From positions 236,735 through 300,734 of the forward strand of contig NZ_WBOM01000006.1 of assembly GCF_008973755.1 (NCBI RefSeq): a stretch of DNA of 64,000 nucleotides, given 5' to 3'. Under the pieces are notes generated by a model that saw only the letters and a program-made list of their open reading frames with translations, was not told the DNA's origin and did not search any database. The stretch is from Nitrincola alkalilacustris. Lineage in GTDB: Bacteria; Pseudomonadota; Gammaproteobacteria; Pseudomonadales; Balneatricaceae. Below, one piece after another: positions 42,907 through 51,040 of this stretch (position 1 is its first letter; each line of letters opens with the position of its first letter). The position numbers and the translations under genes were made by a program.

Positions 42907-43461
42907 TCAGGCAGCAGGTGTAGATTTTACTGGAGCTGCCTTGCGAGCAGTTGCAGGCTTGGCTGCAGGCTTTTTAGCGTCAGCGCCTGGGATGTAGCTG
43001 GTCATGTCGAATTTGCTCAGATCAAACTTGGTCATATCCAGTTTGCTCAGCTCAGACAGGAAAGGTGCGTCACCCAGTTCAGAAAAACTTTTTTCGATCA
43101 GGTCAGTCAGCTGATCTTTAGCGCTGGTCAGAACGGCCAGCTCTTTTTCAGCGATATCAGTGAACTTGGCGTCCAGAGTCTTGAAGAACTCGACCTGCAG
43201 CTTCAGTGCATCCTGTGGCTCGCGAACTTCAGTCAGGGCTTTAAACTGAGCCAGGCTGGAGTTGAAGAAATCAGCCATATATTCAGACTGCAGAGCAATC
43301 AGACGCTCAGCAGCAGTCTTGTTGATCTCTGCCATATCCAGAGCAGGCTGCATCTTTTCTTTAACTGGCTGAAGTTTCTCTTCCATGTCTTTCAACAGGT
43401 TTTCAGACATTTCAGTAACAGGCTTCAGGGCTTCCTGAAAATCTTTGATTGGGTCAGTCAT
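42907..43461 (-). CDS. phasin-family polyhydroxyalkanoate granule protein
   Basis: 184 residues from the ATG at 43461, which has TAGGAGAG six bases upstream; the frame extends 23 codons further but without a binding site. The protein is helical (LQSEYMADFFNSSLAQFKALTEVREPQDA is typical of phasins) and ends in a Lys/Pro/Ala-rich tail (KKPAAKPATARKAAPVK) like histone-like tails of granule proteins that bind DNA. Phasins coat PHA granules and limit their size. No PHA synthase is in the window. It has its own promoter and flanking operator-like motifs. Codon use is strongly biased, suggesting high expression. Confidence 0.85.
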   Translation of the reverse strand: MTDPIKDFQEALKPVTEMSENLLKDMEEKLQPVKEKMQPALDMAEINKTAAERLIALQSEYMADFFNSSLAQFKALTEVREPQDALKLQVEFFKTLDAKFTDIAEKELAVLTSAKDQLTDLIEKSFSELGDAPFLSELSKLDMTKFDLSKFDMTSYIPGADAKKPAAKPATARKAAPVKSTPAA

Positions 43462-43502
43462 GGAATCTCTCCTACAGGGCGATGAGGTTGTGTCTTTTAA
43501 AG

Positions 43503-43584
43503 TTTTTGTGCAGTGCACCAATGTGTACACTATAGTCGGTTAAAAAATAGACTGTCAAGTGATTTATGCTGCAATGCACAAAAA
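43503..43584. promoter_or_regulatory. two inverted 18-base motifs flanking the phasin promoter
   Basis: TTTTTGTGCAGTGCACCA on the plus strand (43503-43520) and TTTTTGTGCATTGCAGCA on the minus strand (43567-43584) agree at 16 of 18 positions. They bracket the -35/-10 pair at about equal distance. TGCA-rich sites of this kind are described for PhaR repressors of phasin genes; assignment to PhaR is an inference. Confidence 0.6.
43529..43558 (-). promoter_or_regulatory. sigma-70 promoter of the phasin gene
   Basis: On the minus strand: perfect TTGACA, 18 bases, TATAGT. The start of translation is about 68 bases downstream of the -10, giving a leader of about 60 bases. Confidence 0.75.
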
Positions 43585-43672
43585 GACACTTTCAGCAGTC
43601 AACCAGCTGCATACTCAATATGACACTGCAATATGACACTACGATATTTCGTCGTTATGACAGGGACTGCAA

Positions 43673-44269
43673 TCAGATGAATTGGTTCAGAATATAAGCC
43701 AGCATCAGACAGATAAGACCGGCAGCGGAGGTCATGAATGCGCGGTGCAGCATACGGTACTTGCTAGTCACAATTCCAGACAGCAGATAATTATGATGGA
43801 GTAACTTTTCCAGCAGCTCGGATCTGGGTAGGGTGATCATCAGCTCAAGGTACTCCTCGGCGCTGTGGCACTGAACCGCCTCCCAATAAAGAATCCCTTT
43901 CTGCTGCTTGGCAACGCGTCTTGGAAACACTACATCCAGCGCCATCACCAGCCCGACAACCAGTAGACCGCCCGCCAGAATCAACAGAACATTCATGGCG
44001 AATCGACCGCTTGCCACCTCATTCACCAGAATACCGATCAGTGTGCCAATCACACCTGCCAGGGCTGCGGCCTTTATATCGGCAAAGCGTGTCGAGTTGC
44101 TCAGATACTGCAACTGATTATAGGCAAACTGCATTTTGGTTGAGATATGGGTGTTGCCAACCTCGACCTGCAAACGGCCCTCATTATTTATCAGTGAACT
44201 CAACAGGCTTTCGGGTGGTGACTTTGAGGTGGTGCTGAACGAAAGGGTGTCCCGATTGTCTTTATCCAT
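43673..44269 (-). CDS. membrane protein resembling Pycsar effector PycTM (DUF5706-like)
   Basis: 198 residues. A 60-residue cytoplasmic head precedes FADIKAAALAGVIGTLIGILV (TM1, 65-84), TM2 (about 91-115, ending at VFPRR), a soluble stretch GILYWEAVQCHSAEEYLELMITL, a helix ELLEKLLHHNYLLSGIVTSKYRMLHRAF, and TM3 (about 177-196). The KA-rich entry to TM1, the FPR end of TM2, the W..A...S.EEY segment and the Ky.ml.ra helix match the layout I know for Pycsar transmembrane effectors, which respond to cCMP or cUMP and kill infected cells. No nucleotide cyclase lies nearby; neighbours are the phasin and a metalloprotease. Function therefore remains open. Confidence 0.6.
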   Translation of the reverse strand: MDKDNRDTLSFSTTSKSPPESLLSSLINNEGRLQVEVGNTHISTKMQFAYNQLQYLSNSTRFADIKAAALAGVIGTLIGILVNEVASGRFAMNVLLILAGGLLVVGLVMALDVVFPRRVAKQQKGILYWEAVQCHSAEEYLELMITLPRSELLEKLLHHNYLLSGIVTSKYRMLHRAFMTSAAGLICLMLAYILNQFI

Positions 44270-44431
44270 GTCCCCGAAGCTCTTTTTTGAAGAAGCGTTA
44301 ATAGGCCATCAAAAACTGATCCGGTAATCGGTTTTATCAGCTAACGGCGTATATCAGATATAGTAAAAATGCAGCCATTGCGCAATCATGCTATCTTTTC
44401 GCAAACGTTTTCAGACAGGTAAGATCCACAT

Positions 44432-47341
44432 ATGCAAGCACACCCGAGTTTCACGTTTCTGCGCAGCCAGAAGATCCACTCCCTGAATGTCGAGATAAAC
44501 GAATTCGAACATAAAGTGACGGGAGCAAAGCATTACCACATCGCGGCAGATCGTGATGAGAATGTCTTTCTGGTGGCGTTTCGGACGGTGCCCGAGGACT
44601 CAACCGGTGTGGCCCATATTCTGGAGCATACAGCACTGTGCGGCAGTGAGCGTTTTCCGGTGCGCGACCCTTTTTTCATGATGACACGCCGCTCACTGAA
44701 CACCTTCATGAACGCCTTCACCAGCAGCGACTGGACCGCCTATCCCTTTGCCAGCCTTAACCGCAAGGACTTCTTCAACCTGCTCGATGTGTATCTGGAT
44801 GCAGCGTTTTTCTCACGTCTTGATCCGCTGGATTTTGCGCAGGAGGGCCATCGAGTCGAGTTTGAAGAGCGCGATAACCCTGATACCGACCTGGTCTATA
44901 AAGGGGTCGTGTATAACGAAATGAAGGGTGCCATGAGTTCGCCCGTGTCGATTCTCTGGCAGACCCTGAGCAAGCACCTGTTCCCCGAAACCACCTATCA
45001 CCATAACAGTGGTGGTGAACCGTCCTGTATCCCCGATCTGAGCTATGACGATCTGTTGGCTTTCTACAAGAGCCATTACCACCCCAGCAACGCAGTATTC
45101 ATGACCTTTGGCGATATACCAGCGGCAGAGCTGCAGGCTCGTTTTGATGAGGCTGCGCTGTCACGCTTTGAACGCAGTGAGCTGGTGCTGAGTGTACCGG
45201 ATGAGAAGCGCTACTTCGCACCGATGAAGGTGGAAGAGGCCTATGCACTGGATGAGGAGGAACTGGCCGATCATACCCATCATGTGATGGGGTGGCTGCT
45301 GCCTCACTCGATTAATATCGATGAGCTGATGCAGGCACACCTGCTCAGCCGCGTACTGCTGGATAATGCCAGCTCACCCTTGCGCTCTGCACTGGAATCC
45401 AGTGGTCTGGGCAGTGCGCCGTCACCTCTGTGCGGCCTTGAGGACTCCAACCGTGAGATGAGCTTCATGTGTGGCATTGAGGGCAGTGAGCCAGACAAGG
45501 CCGATGCTTTCGAGCAACTGGTGCTGGACACGCTGCAACAGGTAGCCGAGAAGGGTGTCGATCAGCGCATGGTGGAGGCACAGCTGCACCAGTTGGAGCT
45601 GAGCCAGCGTGAAATTACCGGTGATGGCTACCCCTTTGGTCTGCAATTGATCCTGTCTGCCATGCCGGCAGCCATTCACCGTGGTGATCCGATTGCAGCA
45701 CTGAATATCGACCCGGCACTTGAGAAGCTGCGCGAAGCGGTTCAGAACCCAGACTTTATCCCTTCCATGGTGCGCACCTGGTTGCTCGATAATCCGCATC
45801 GTGTGCGTCTGACACTGCGCCCGGATAACAAGATCAGTACCCTGCGTGATGTAGCAGAAGCACAGCGGCTGGCCGCCATGAAGGCCGCCATGTCGGATGA
45901 TGAGAAGCAGGCTGTGATCCGTCAGGCGCAGGCACTGGAACAGCGTCAGCAGCAGGTAGACGACGACTCCATCCTGCCGCGTGTCACCCTGGACGATGTA
46001 CCACTGGCACTGCACCTGCCAAATGCTGAGGCATTGGCTTCTGGTTCCCTCAACTCCACCTGGTACTCGGCTGGCACCAATGGGCTGGTATATCAGCAGA
46101 TGATTGCAGCGCTGCCGGATCTGGATGAGTCTGAACAGGCGCTGCTGCCACTTTATGCCTACTGCCTGACCGAGCTGGGGTGTGGTGAGCGCGATTATCG
46201 TGAAAATCAGGCCTATCAGAGCGAGATCACTGGCGGGCTGGGCGCCTATTTCACTGTGCGTGGCACCGTGGAGAGTGAGCAGGATGTGTCGGGCTATCTG
46301 GTGATGTCGGGCAAAGCCCTGGCGGTTCATCGTGATGCGCTGTCTGAGTTGATGGCCGAAACCCTGCAGAAGGTCCGTTTTGATGAACTGCCACGTATCC
46401 GAGAGATCGTTGCGCAGCAGCGTTCACGCAAGGAGCGCTCCATCACCGGTCGTGGACATGGCCTGGCGATGGCGGCGGCCTGTGCCGGGTTCAGTCCGGC
46501 AGCACGCCTTAACCATCTGACCAAAGGGTTGGAAGCGGTGCGCAGCACCAAGCAACTGGACAAGCAACTGGATGACCCTGCAGCACTGGCTGATCTTGCT
46601 CAGCGCCTGCAGGCACTGCACCAGAGGGTTGCAGCTGCACCACGCCAGTTCCTGATGGTGGCGGAAGAGGAGTATAAAACAGCCTATGCCGAGCGTCTGG
46701 CTTCTGTGTGGGAAGCGCTGCCGGTGAGTGATCAGTTCCAGCCACTGGCGCTTCCGCTTACACGCGAACCGGTTCAGCAGCTGTGGCTGACCAGTACGCA
46801 GGTCAACTTCTGTGCGGTGGCGTTCCCGACGGTTACCAGCGCACACCCTGATGCAGCGCCCTTGACAGTATTGGGTGAGTTTTTGCGTAACGGCTATCTG
46901 CACCGGGCGATTCGTGAGCAGGGCGGCGCCTATGGTGCCGGTGCCGGTCAGGACAGTGGCGATGCCGTGTTCCGTTTCTTCTCCTACCGTGACCCGCGTA
47001 TCGAAGGCACACTGAAAGACTTCGAACAGGCCGCACAGTGGTTGCAGCAGACCGATCATGATCCAGCCAAACTGGAGGAGGCGATTCTTGGCGTGGTCAG
47101 CTCCATCGACAAACCCGGTTCACCAGCCGGCGATGCCAAGCAGACCTTCCACTCCAGCCTGTTCGGACGGACACCGGAGCAGCGTCAGGCATTTCGCAGT
47201 CAGATCCTGCAGGTGACACTCGATGATATCAAACGTGTCGCATCCACCTGGCTCAAGCAGGATCATGCCAGTGTGGCAGTTGTGACCAATAGCAAGGCCG
47301 CAGCTGCACTGCCGGATATCTATGAGCGCATCGAAATCTGA
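44432..47341 (+). CDS. M16C metalloprotease, presequence-protease (PreP/Cym1) type
   Basis: 969 residues, the length of PreP-type enzymes with two enclosing halves. The inverted zinc motif HxxEH is HILEHTALC (62-66), followed by GSERFPVRDPFFMMTRRSLNTFMNAFTSSDWTAYPF in pieces typical of the group and a distal Glu in VVYNEMKGAM. These proteases degrade peptides, in mitochondria targeting presequences; bacterial substrates are not well defined. No signal peptide is evident, so a cytoplasmic role is likely. The gene stands alone and is followed after 12 bases by a DMT transporter gene. Confidence 0.92.
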   Translation: MQAHPSFTFLRSQKIHSLNVEINEFEHKVTGAKHYHIAADRDENVFLVAFRTVPEDSTGVAHILEHTALCGSERFPVRDPFFMMTRRSLNTFMNAFTSSDWTAYPFASLNRKDFFNLLDVYLDAAFFSRLDPLDFAQEGHRVEFEERDNPDTDLVYKGVVYNEMKGAMSSPVSILWQTLSKHLFPETTYHHNSGGEPSCIPDLSYDDLLAFYKSHYHPSNAVFMTFGDIPAAELQARFDEAALSRFERSELVLSVPDEKRYFAPMKVEEAYALDEEELADHTHHVMGWLLPHSINIDELMQAHLLSRVLLDNASSPLRSALESSGLGSAPSPLCGLEDSNREMSFMCGIEGSEPDKADAFEQLVLDTLQQVAEKGVDQRMVEAQLHQLELSQREITGDGYPFGLQLILSAMPAAIHRGDPIAALNIDPALEKLREAVQNPDFIPSMVRTWLLDNPHRVRLTLRPDNKISTLRDVAEAQRLAAMKAAMSDDEKQAVIRQAQALEQRQQQVDDDSILPRVTLDDVPLALHLPNAEALASGSLNSTWYSAGTNGLVYQQMIAALPDLDESEQALLPLYAYCLTELGCGERDYRENQAYQSEITGGLGAYFTVRGTVESEQDVSGYLVMSGKALAVHRDALSELMAETLQKVRFDELPRIREIVAQQRSRKERSITGRGHGLAMAAACAGFSPAARLNHLTKGLEAVRSTKQLDKQLDDPAALADLAQRLQALHQRVAAAPRQFLMVAEEEYKTAYAERLASVWEALPVSDQFQPLALPLTREPVQQLWLTSTQVNFCAVAFPTVTSAHPDAAPLTVLGEFLRNGYLHRAIREQGGAYGAGAGQDSGDAVFRFFSYRDPRIEGTLKDFEQAAQWLQQTDHDPAKLEEAILGVVSSIDKPGSPAGDAKQTFHSSLFGRTPEQRQAFRSQILQVTLDDIKRVASTWLKQDHASVAVVTNSKAAAALPDIYERIEI

Positions 47342-47353
47342 CGAGCAGACTCA

Positions 47354-48208
47354 TTGAATCCACTGCTGAAGGGGGCGTTGCTGATCATCGCCTCCGAATT
47401 CTGTCTGGTCTCCAGCGGTATCTTCATCCGGCAGGTCAGCGCTGATCTGCCGACTGAAGTCACGGTACTGATGCGAAATCTGCTGGGGCTGGTTGTGCTG
47501 CTGCCGTTGATCTTTCATGCCGGAATCACAACACTCAAAACCGACAGGATCAGATTGCATCTGGTGCGCTCTCTGCTGGGCGTAGCAGCCATGAGCTGTC
47601 TGTTTTACGCCTGGGCAAATCTGCCACTGGCACAAGCGGCCCTACTTAAACAAACTGCACCCTTCTTTATCCCGATCTTTGCTTTCTTCTGGCTGGGCGA
47701 GCGCATTGCACCGATGGTGAAATGGGCCATTCTGCTTGGTTTCAGTGGCGTATTGCTGGTGTTGCAGCCGCAGGAGGGGATGTTGAATATAGCGGTGCTG
47801 GTTGGTCTGGGCGGAGCCATGCTGGGGTCACTGGCCAAGGTAGTGATTCGGCGCATGGGGGATACCGAGTCAGCCATCCGGATCGTATTCTACTTTGCTC
47901 TGTTTGGCTCATGCTTTGCGGCGCTCCCTGCGGCCATGAACTGGGTGACACCAACGCTGGTGCATCTGCCCTGGCTGTTGGGTCTTGCTGTCAGCTCGAC
48001 ACTGGCGCAACTGCTGCTGAGCAGGGCATACCTTCTGGCACCGGCTGGTTTTCTGTCGCCTTTCACCTATTCATCGGTGATGATTGCGGCTGTAGCTGGT
48101 TGGTTGATCTGGAATGAAACGCTGAATCTGATGACCTGGGGCGGGATGCTGCTGATCTGCTTTGCCGGAGTGCTGGCGCTGGTCAGGCGCAAACCGAAAC
48201 AGATATGA
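47354..48208 (+). CDS. EamA/DMT-family transporter
   Basis: 284 residues with about ten hydrophobic helices arranged as two EamA repeats (first ALLIIASEFCLVSSGIFIRQ; second begins VGLGGAMLGSLAKVVIRRM). The start is TTG 47354, 12 bases after the protease stop; no ATG fits the first helix. The C-terminus is basic (VRRKPKQI), as expected for a cytoplasmic end. Such carriers export small metabolites or amino acids; substrate cannot be predicted. Confidence 0.85.
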   Translation: MNPLLKGALLIIASEFCLVSSGIFIRQVSADLPTEVTVLMRNLLGLVVLLPLIFHAGITTLKTDRIRLHLVRSLLGVAAMSCLFYAWANLPLAQAALLKQTAPFFIPIFAFFWLGERIAPMVKWAILLGFSGVLLVLQPQEGMLNIAVLVGLGGAMLGSLAKVVIRRMGDTESAIRIVFYFALFGSCFAALPAAMNWVTPTLVHLPWLLGLAVSSTLAQLLLSRAYLLAPAGFLSPFTYSSVMIAAVAGWLIWNETLNLMTWGGMLLICFAGVLALVRRKPKQI

Positions 48209-48210
48209 AG

Positions 48211-48251
48211 TGGCTGCCATCGGCAGTGCTGTTAGCACTCGACGGCAGCCA
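48211..48251. other. nested inverted repeat between convergent genes
   Basis: Outer 7-bp arms GGCTGCC / GGCAGCC (48212-48218, 48244-48250) enclose an inner GTGCT / AGCAC hairpin. No T-run, so it is a weak terminator or an mRNA-stabilising element shared by the transporter and esterase genes. Confidence 0.4.
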
Positions 48252-48272
48252 GACTAGCCTCCTGTACGCGGC

Positions 48273-50057
48273 TCAGAAAGAGAAAGACGCAGTCAGGTTG
48301 ATCCGGGTTTCGTCCAGATCGGCATTATCAAACAGGTGATTAAGGCTTACGCCCAGACGCACACCACTATCCAGCGCAAAATCACTGCCCAGCGTGAAAG
48401 CAGCATAATGCTTATCCGGCTCGCCAGCCGGCGTGCTGAAACGCTGTCCTGGAATATTTACCAGAGATACGTTGGCAGCACCAGACTTGCTGTTCAGGCG
48501 GCTTTCCAGCACCAGGCTTGCATAGGGTGTCCAGCCTGAGTAATCCGCACTGGCGTGCCAGCCGATAAAGCCTGTGGTGTCACGCTGAGATGCCGGATCA
48601 ACATGAAGCGCTGTTGATGATCCCGCCAAAGACTGCTCGGTGTAGCTGTCCATCGACAATTGCTGCAGGCGCAAGCCAAAGAGTGGCCCATGGGTGATAC
48701 GATCCGCCTCAAAGCGATACTGTGCCGCCACCTGAGCACCCAACTGGAAACCGTCCGTGCTGGCTGTCATCTGCCGCGTTGCAGGCCCGATATTGACCAC
48801 ACGAGTCAGATCATAGCTGCCCTTGGCAACACTCACACTGGCGTTGAGCAGCCAGTTATCGACACTGCGTGCACCATAGATACTGAACCCGGTGCTCTCA
48901 TGCTCGACCCGTCCAGTGGACAGGCTGGCTTTGTTACGGCCCTGATGCAGCGCAAAACCTATCACCGCATCATCACTCACACGTTTATCGATACCCACGC
49001 CCAGCCGATAAGGGGAGCCGCCAGCACCCAGCGTGCTGTTACGGCTCTGATCACCCGATGATCCGGAAACCCAGAAGCGGGACTCAGGGCCATCACCCTG
49101 CAGCGCCGAACGGGACTGTTGATCCAGCTCCATTGATACTGCACGCTGCTCCTGTAATGCCACTCTACCTGCATGAGCAGGGAAGGCCGGTGCATCCAGC
49201 AGGCTTTGAACATAATCAGACACTGCCTGATGCCCGCCAGTGGTTGGGTGCACACCATCAGCAAAGAGGAAGGTGTTCTCCAGCCCTTCGGGGAAGTTTA
49301 CTCCGGTCATACACATGGGTGAGGGTGTCGTACCACATACCGGCAGCGTGACATTGTCAAACCCATAGGCACCAGGATCAGCCTGAACTTCTTGCAACAG
49401 GCTGAAAGTATCAGCCGGAATCACAGAGATACCCTGCACCTGCAGTGCCAGCATCAGGTTGCTGTTATAGCTCTCGGTCAGCTGTGTCAGCCCTGCAGAG
49501 CCTGCAGGCCCCTGCGACATACCAAAGGGAGAGGTGCCGATATCCGGAATCAGAGGCACCACAACATACTGCGCACCGGCAGCACGCAGCATACCGATCG
49601 CTGTTACATGCTCGCCGATGGTCTTACTGACATAAGCGGGAATATCCGCCTCATTACCACCTGCCAGCCAGAAAATATCATTTGCACCCGCCCACAGCGC
49701 ATAAAGCGCATTCGGGTCCGCCTTGCCACCAGTGCTGGCCAGGTAACTCTGCACCTGCTGCAGCACCGGAGTGGCCGTTAAAGCGGGGCCAGCCCCGATA
49801 CCCGGTAACCCGGTAAGCCGCGCACCACCCTCGGCATAGTTACTGCCGCCCTGGTTAGCCGGTAACAGATCAATGCCATAGCTGGCAGCGATATTCTGCG
49901 CCCACACAGGGCCGGGATTAGTGGAGAACTGAAAGCCAAAGGAACCGGAATCGGTCAGGCTATCGCCAAAGAAAAGCGTGTTGGAAAAGCTACTGGCCTG
50001 CGCGCCCTGTGCCAACATCACGGCCGCTGCCAACGGGAGTAAGGTTTTTTTCAGCAT
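48273..50057 (-). CDS. EstA-type GDSL autotransporter esterase
   Basis: 594 residues. A signal peptide (MLKKTLLPLAAAVMLAQGAQA) leads to a GDSL passenger: block I FFGDSLTDSG with nucleophile Ser33, block III GANDIF, and block V DGVHPT with the catalytic Asp-His. A type Va autotransporter beta-barrel fills about 320-594 and ends in the outer-membrane signature TASFSF (terminal Phe). Homologues such as EstA of Pseudomonas stay anchored on the cell surface and hydrolyse short esters; they also influence rhamnolipid and motility. Catalytic residues are intact. Confidence 0.92.
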   Translation of the reverse strand: MLKKTLLPLAAAVMLAQGAQASSFSNTLFFGDSLTDSGSFGFQFSTNPGPVWAQNIAASYGIDLLPANQGGSNYAEGGARLTGLPGIGAGPALTATPVLQQVQSYLASTGGKADPNALYALWAGANDIFWLAGGNEADIPAYVSKTIGEHVTAIGMLRAAGAQYVVVPLIPDIGTSPFGMSQGPAGSAGLTQLTESYNSNLMLALQVQGISVIPADTFSLLQEVQADPGAYGFDNVTLPVCGTTPSPMCMTGVNFPEGLENTFLFADGVHPTTGGHQAVSDYVQSLLDAPAFPAHAGRVALQEQRAVSMELDQQSRSALQGDGPESRFWVSGSSGDQSRNSTLGAGGSPYRLGVGIDKRVSDDAVIGFALHQGRNKASLSTGRVEHESTGFSIYGARSVDNWLLNASVSVAKGSYDLTRVVNIGPATRQMTASTDGFQLGAQVAAQYRFEADRITHGPLFGLRLQQLSMDSYTEQSLAGSSTALHVDPASQRDTTGFIGWHASADYSGWTPYASLVLESRLNSKSGAANVSLVNIPGQRFSTPAGEPDKHYAAFTLGSDFALDSGVRLGVSLNHLFDNADLDETRINLTASFSF

Positions 50058-50347
50058 GTGACATCCATTGTTATTGTTGTTTGAGTATTTGAAACGCTAC
50101 GTTGAAGGAGAAAAAGTCACCGCTACTGTCGCCCCTCAGGCGGCAAGGAACAATGACAATATCGGCTGAATTGGGTGACAAAAAGGGGCAGGTGTGAGTT
50201 GCCAAAGTGCACCATACTCGGTAAAAAGGAAGGGTGAGGCGAAGCAATGGACTGCTGGCAGGTGATTAACTACCTGATATGCCGCCGGATGTGGCTAGTT
50301 ATTGACCAGATAAACAGCACGTTGCTAAAACAGTTAAAGGAATTACT

Positions 50348-51040
50348 GTGCCCTCCAGTCCATCGAATATTAATTCGCACTCCTCATCGGAATCCGCACA
50401 CTCCTGTTCTGCAGCGACAACAGAACAGACAGTCACCCATTACCATCTTCATGCGGAACGCTACCAAGCGCAGTACGATTCTATTGCAGCAGCAGATGTT
50501 CACGCTGATTGGAAAGATCTACTGGATGAGCTAAGCGTAGGAAGCGCGTTGGATGTTGGGGCGGGGAGTGGTCGTGATGCACAGTGGTTGGCTGATCTTG
50601 GCTGGGAAGTCACAGCCGTAGAGCCGGCCAGTAAGCTGCGTGAAATAGCGCAAAACCACACTCACGCTGCGATTAAGTGGGTAGATGCTAGGTTACCCGA
50701 TCTCGTTGGTGTTAATGCACCTGGTGATGGTTTTGACCTCATTCTCCTGTCTGCCATCTGGATGCATGTGCCTCAGAATTACCGTCCAGCCAGCTTTAAA
50801 AGGATACTCGATCTCTTATCACCCAGTGGCACAGTGATCATTACGCTCCGCTTTGGGCCATCAGACCCCGAACGGCCTATGTATCCAGTCAGTCTCGATG
50901 AGCTTATTGTACTTGCTGCTAAGTATGGAGTGAGTCTTGTTGAATTCAACACCCAGCATTCTTCAGATAAACTGCAAAGAGCAGATGTGACATGGACTAC
51001 GGTCGCTCTGGCTCGTGCGGTGGAGTTGGGTAATGAGTAG
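50348..51040 (+). CDS. SAM-dependent methyltransferase (class I)
   Basis: 230 residues from GTG 50348, chosen because AAAGGAATT lies just upstream. A Ser-rich N-terminus (1-30) is followed by the Rossmann-fold SAM motif ALDVGAGSGRDAQWLADLGWEV (motif I) and VEPASKLREIA. Motif post-II is FDLILLSAIWMHVP. No target-recognition or DPPY-type catalytic motif is present, so it looks like a small-molecule or protein methyltransferase rather than a DNA one. It overlaps the helicase gene by eight bases, which ties it to the module that follows. Confidence 0.8.
   Translation: MPSSPSNINSHSSSESAHSCSAATTEQTVTHYHLHAERYQAQYDSIAAADVHADWKDLLDELSVGSALDVGAGSGRDAQWLADLGWEVTAVEPASKLREIAQNHTHAAIKWVDARLPDLVGVNAPGDGFDLILLSAIWMHVPQNYRPASFKRILDLLSPSGTVIITLRFGPSDPERPMYPVSLDELIVLAAKYGVSLVEFNTQHSSDKLQRADVTWTTVALARAVELGNE

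Noticed and set aside
43462..43672. Search for a Pycsar cyclase next to the PycTM-like gene
   Set aside because: The space holds only the phasin promoter and operator-like motifs; neighbouring genes are a phasin and a protease.
45422..46330. 302-codon minus-strand open frame
   Set aside because: Antisense to the M16C protease gene; no domain seen.
50348..51040. Methyltransferase as a DNA-modifying partner of the HNH enzyme
   Set aside because: No DPPY/NPPY catalytic motif or target-recognition domain, so DNA methylation is not supported; the module call does not depend on it.
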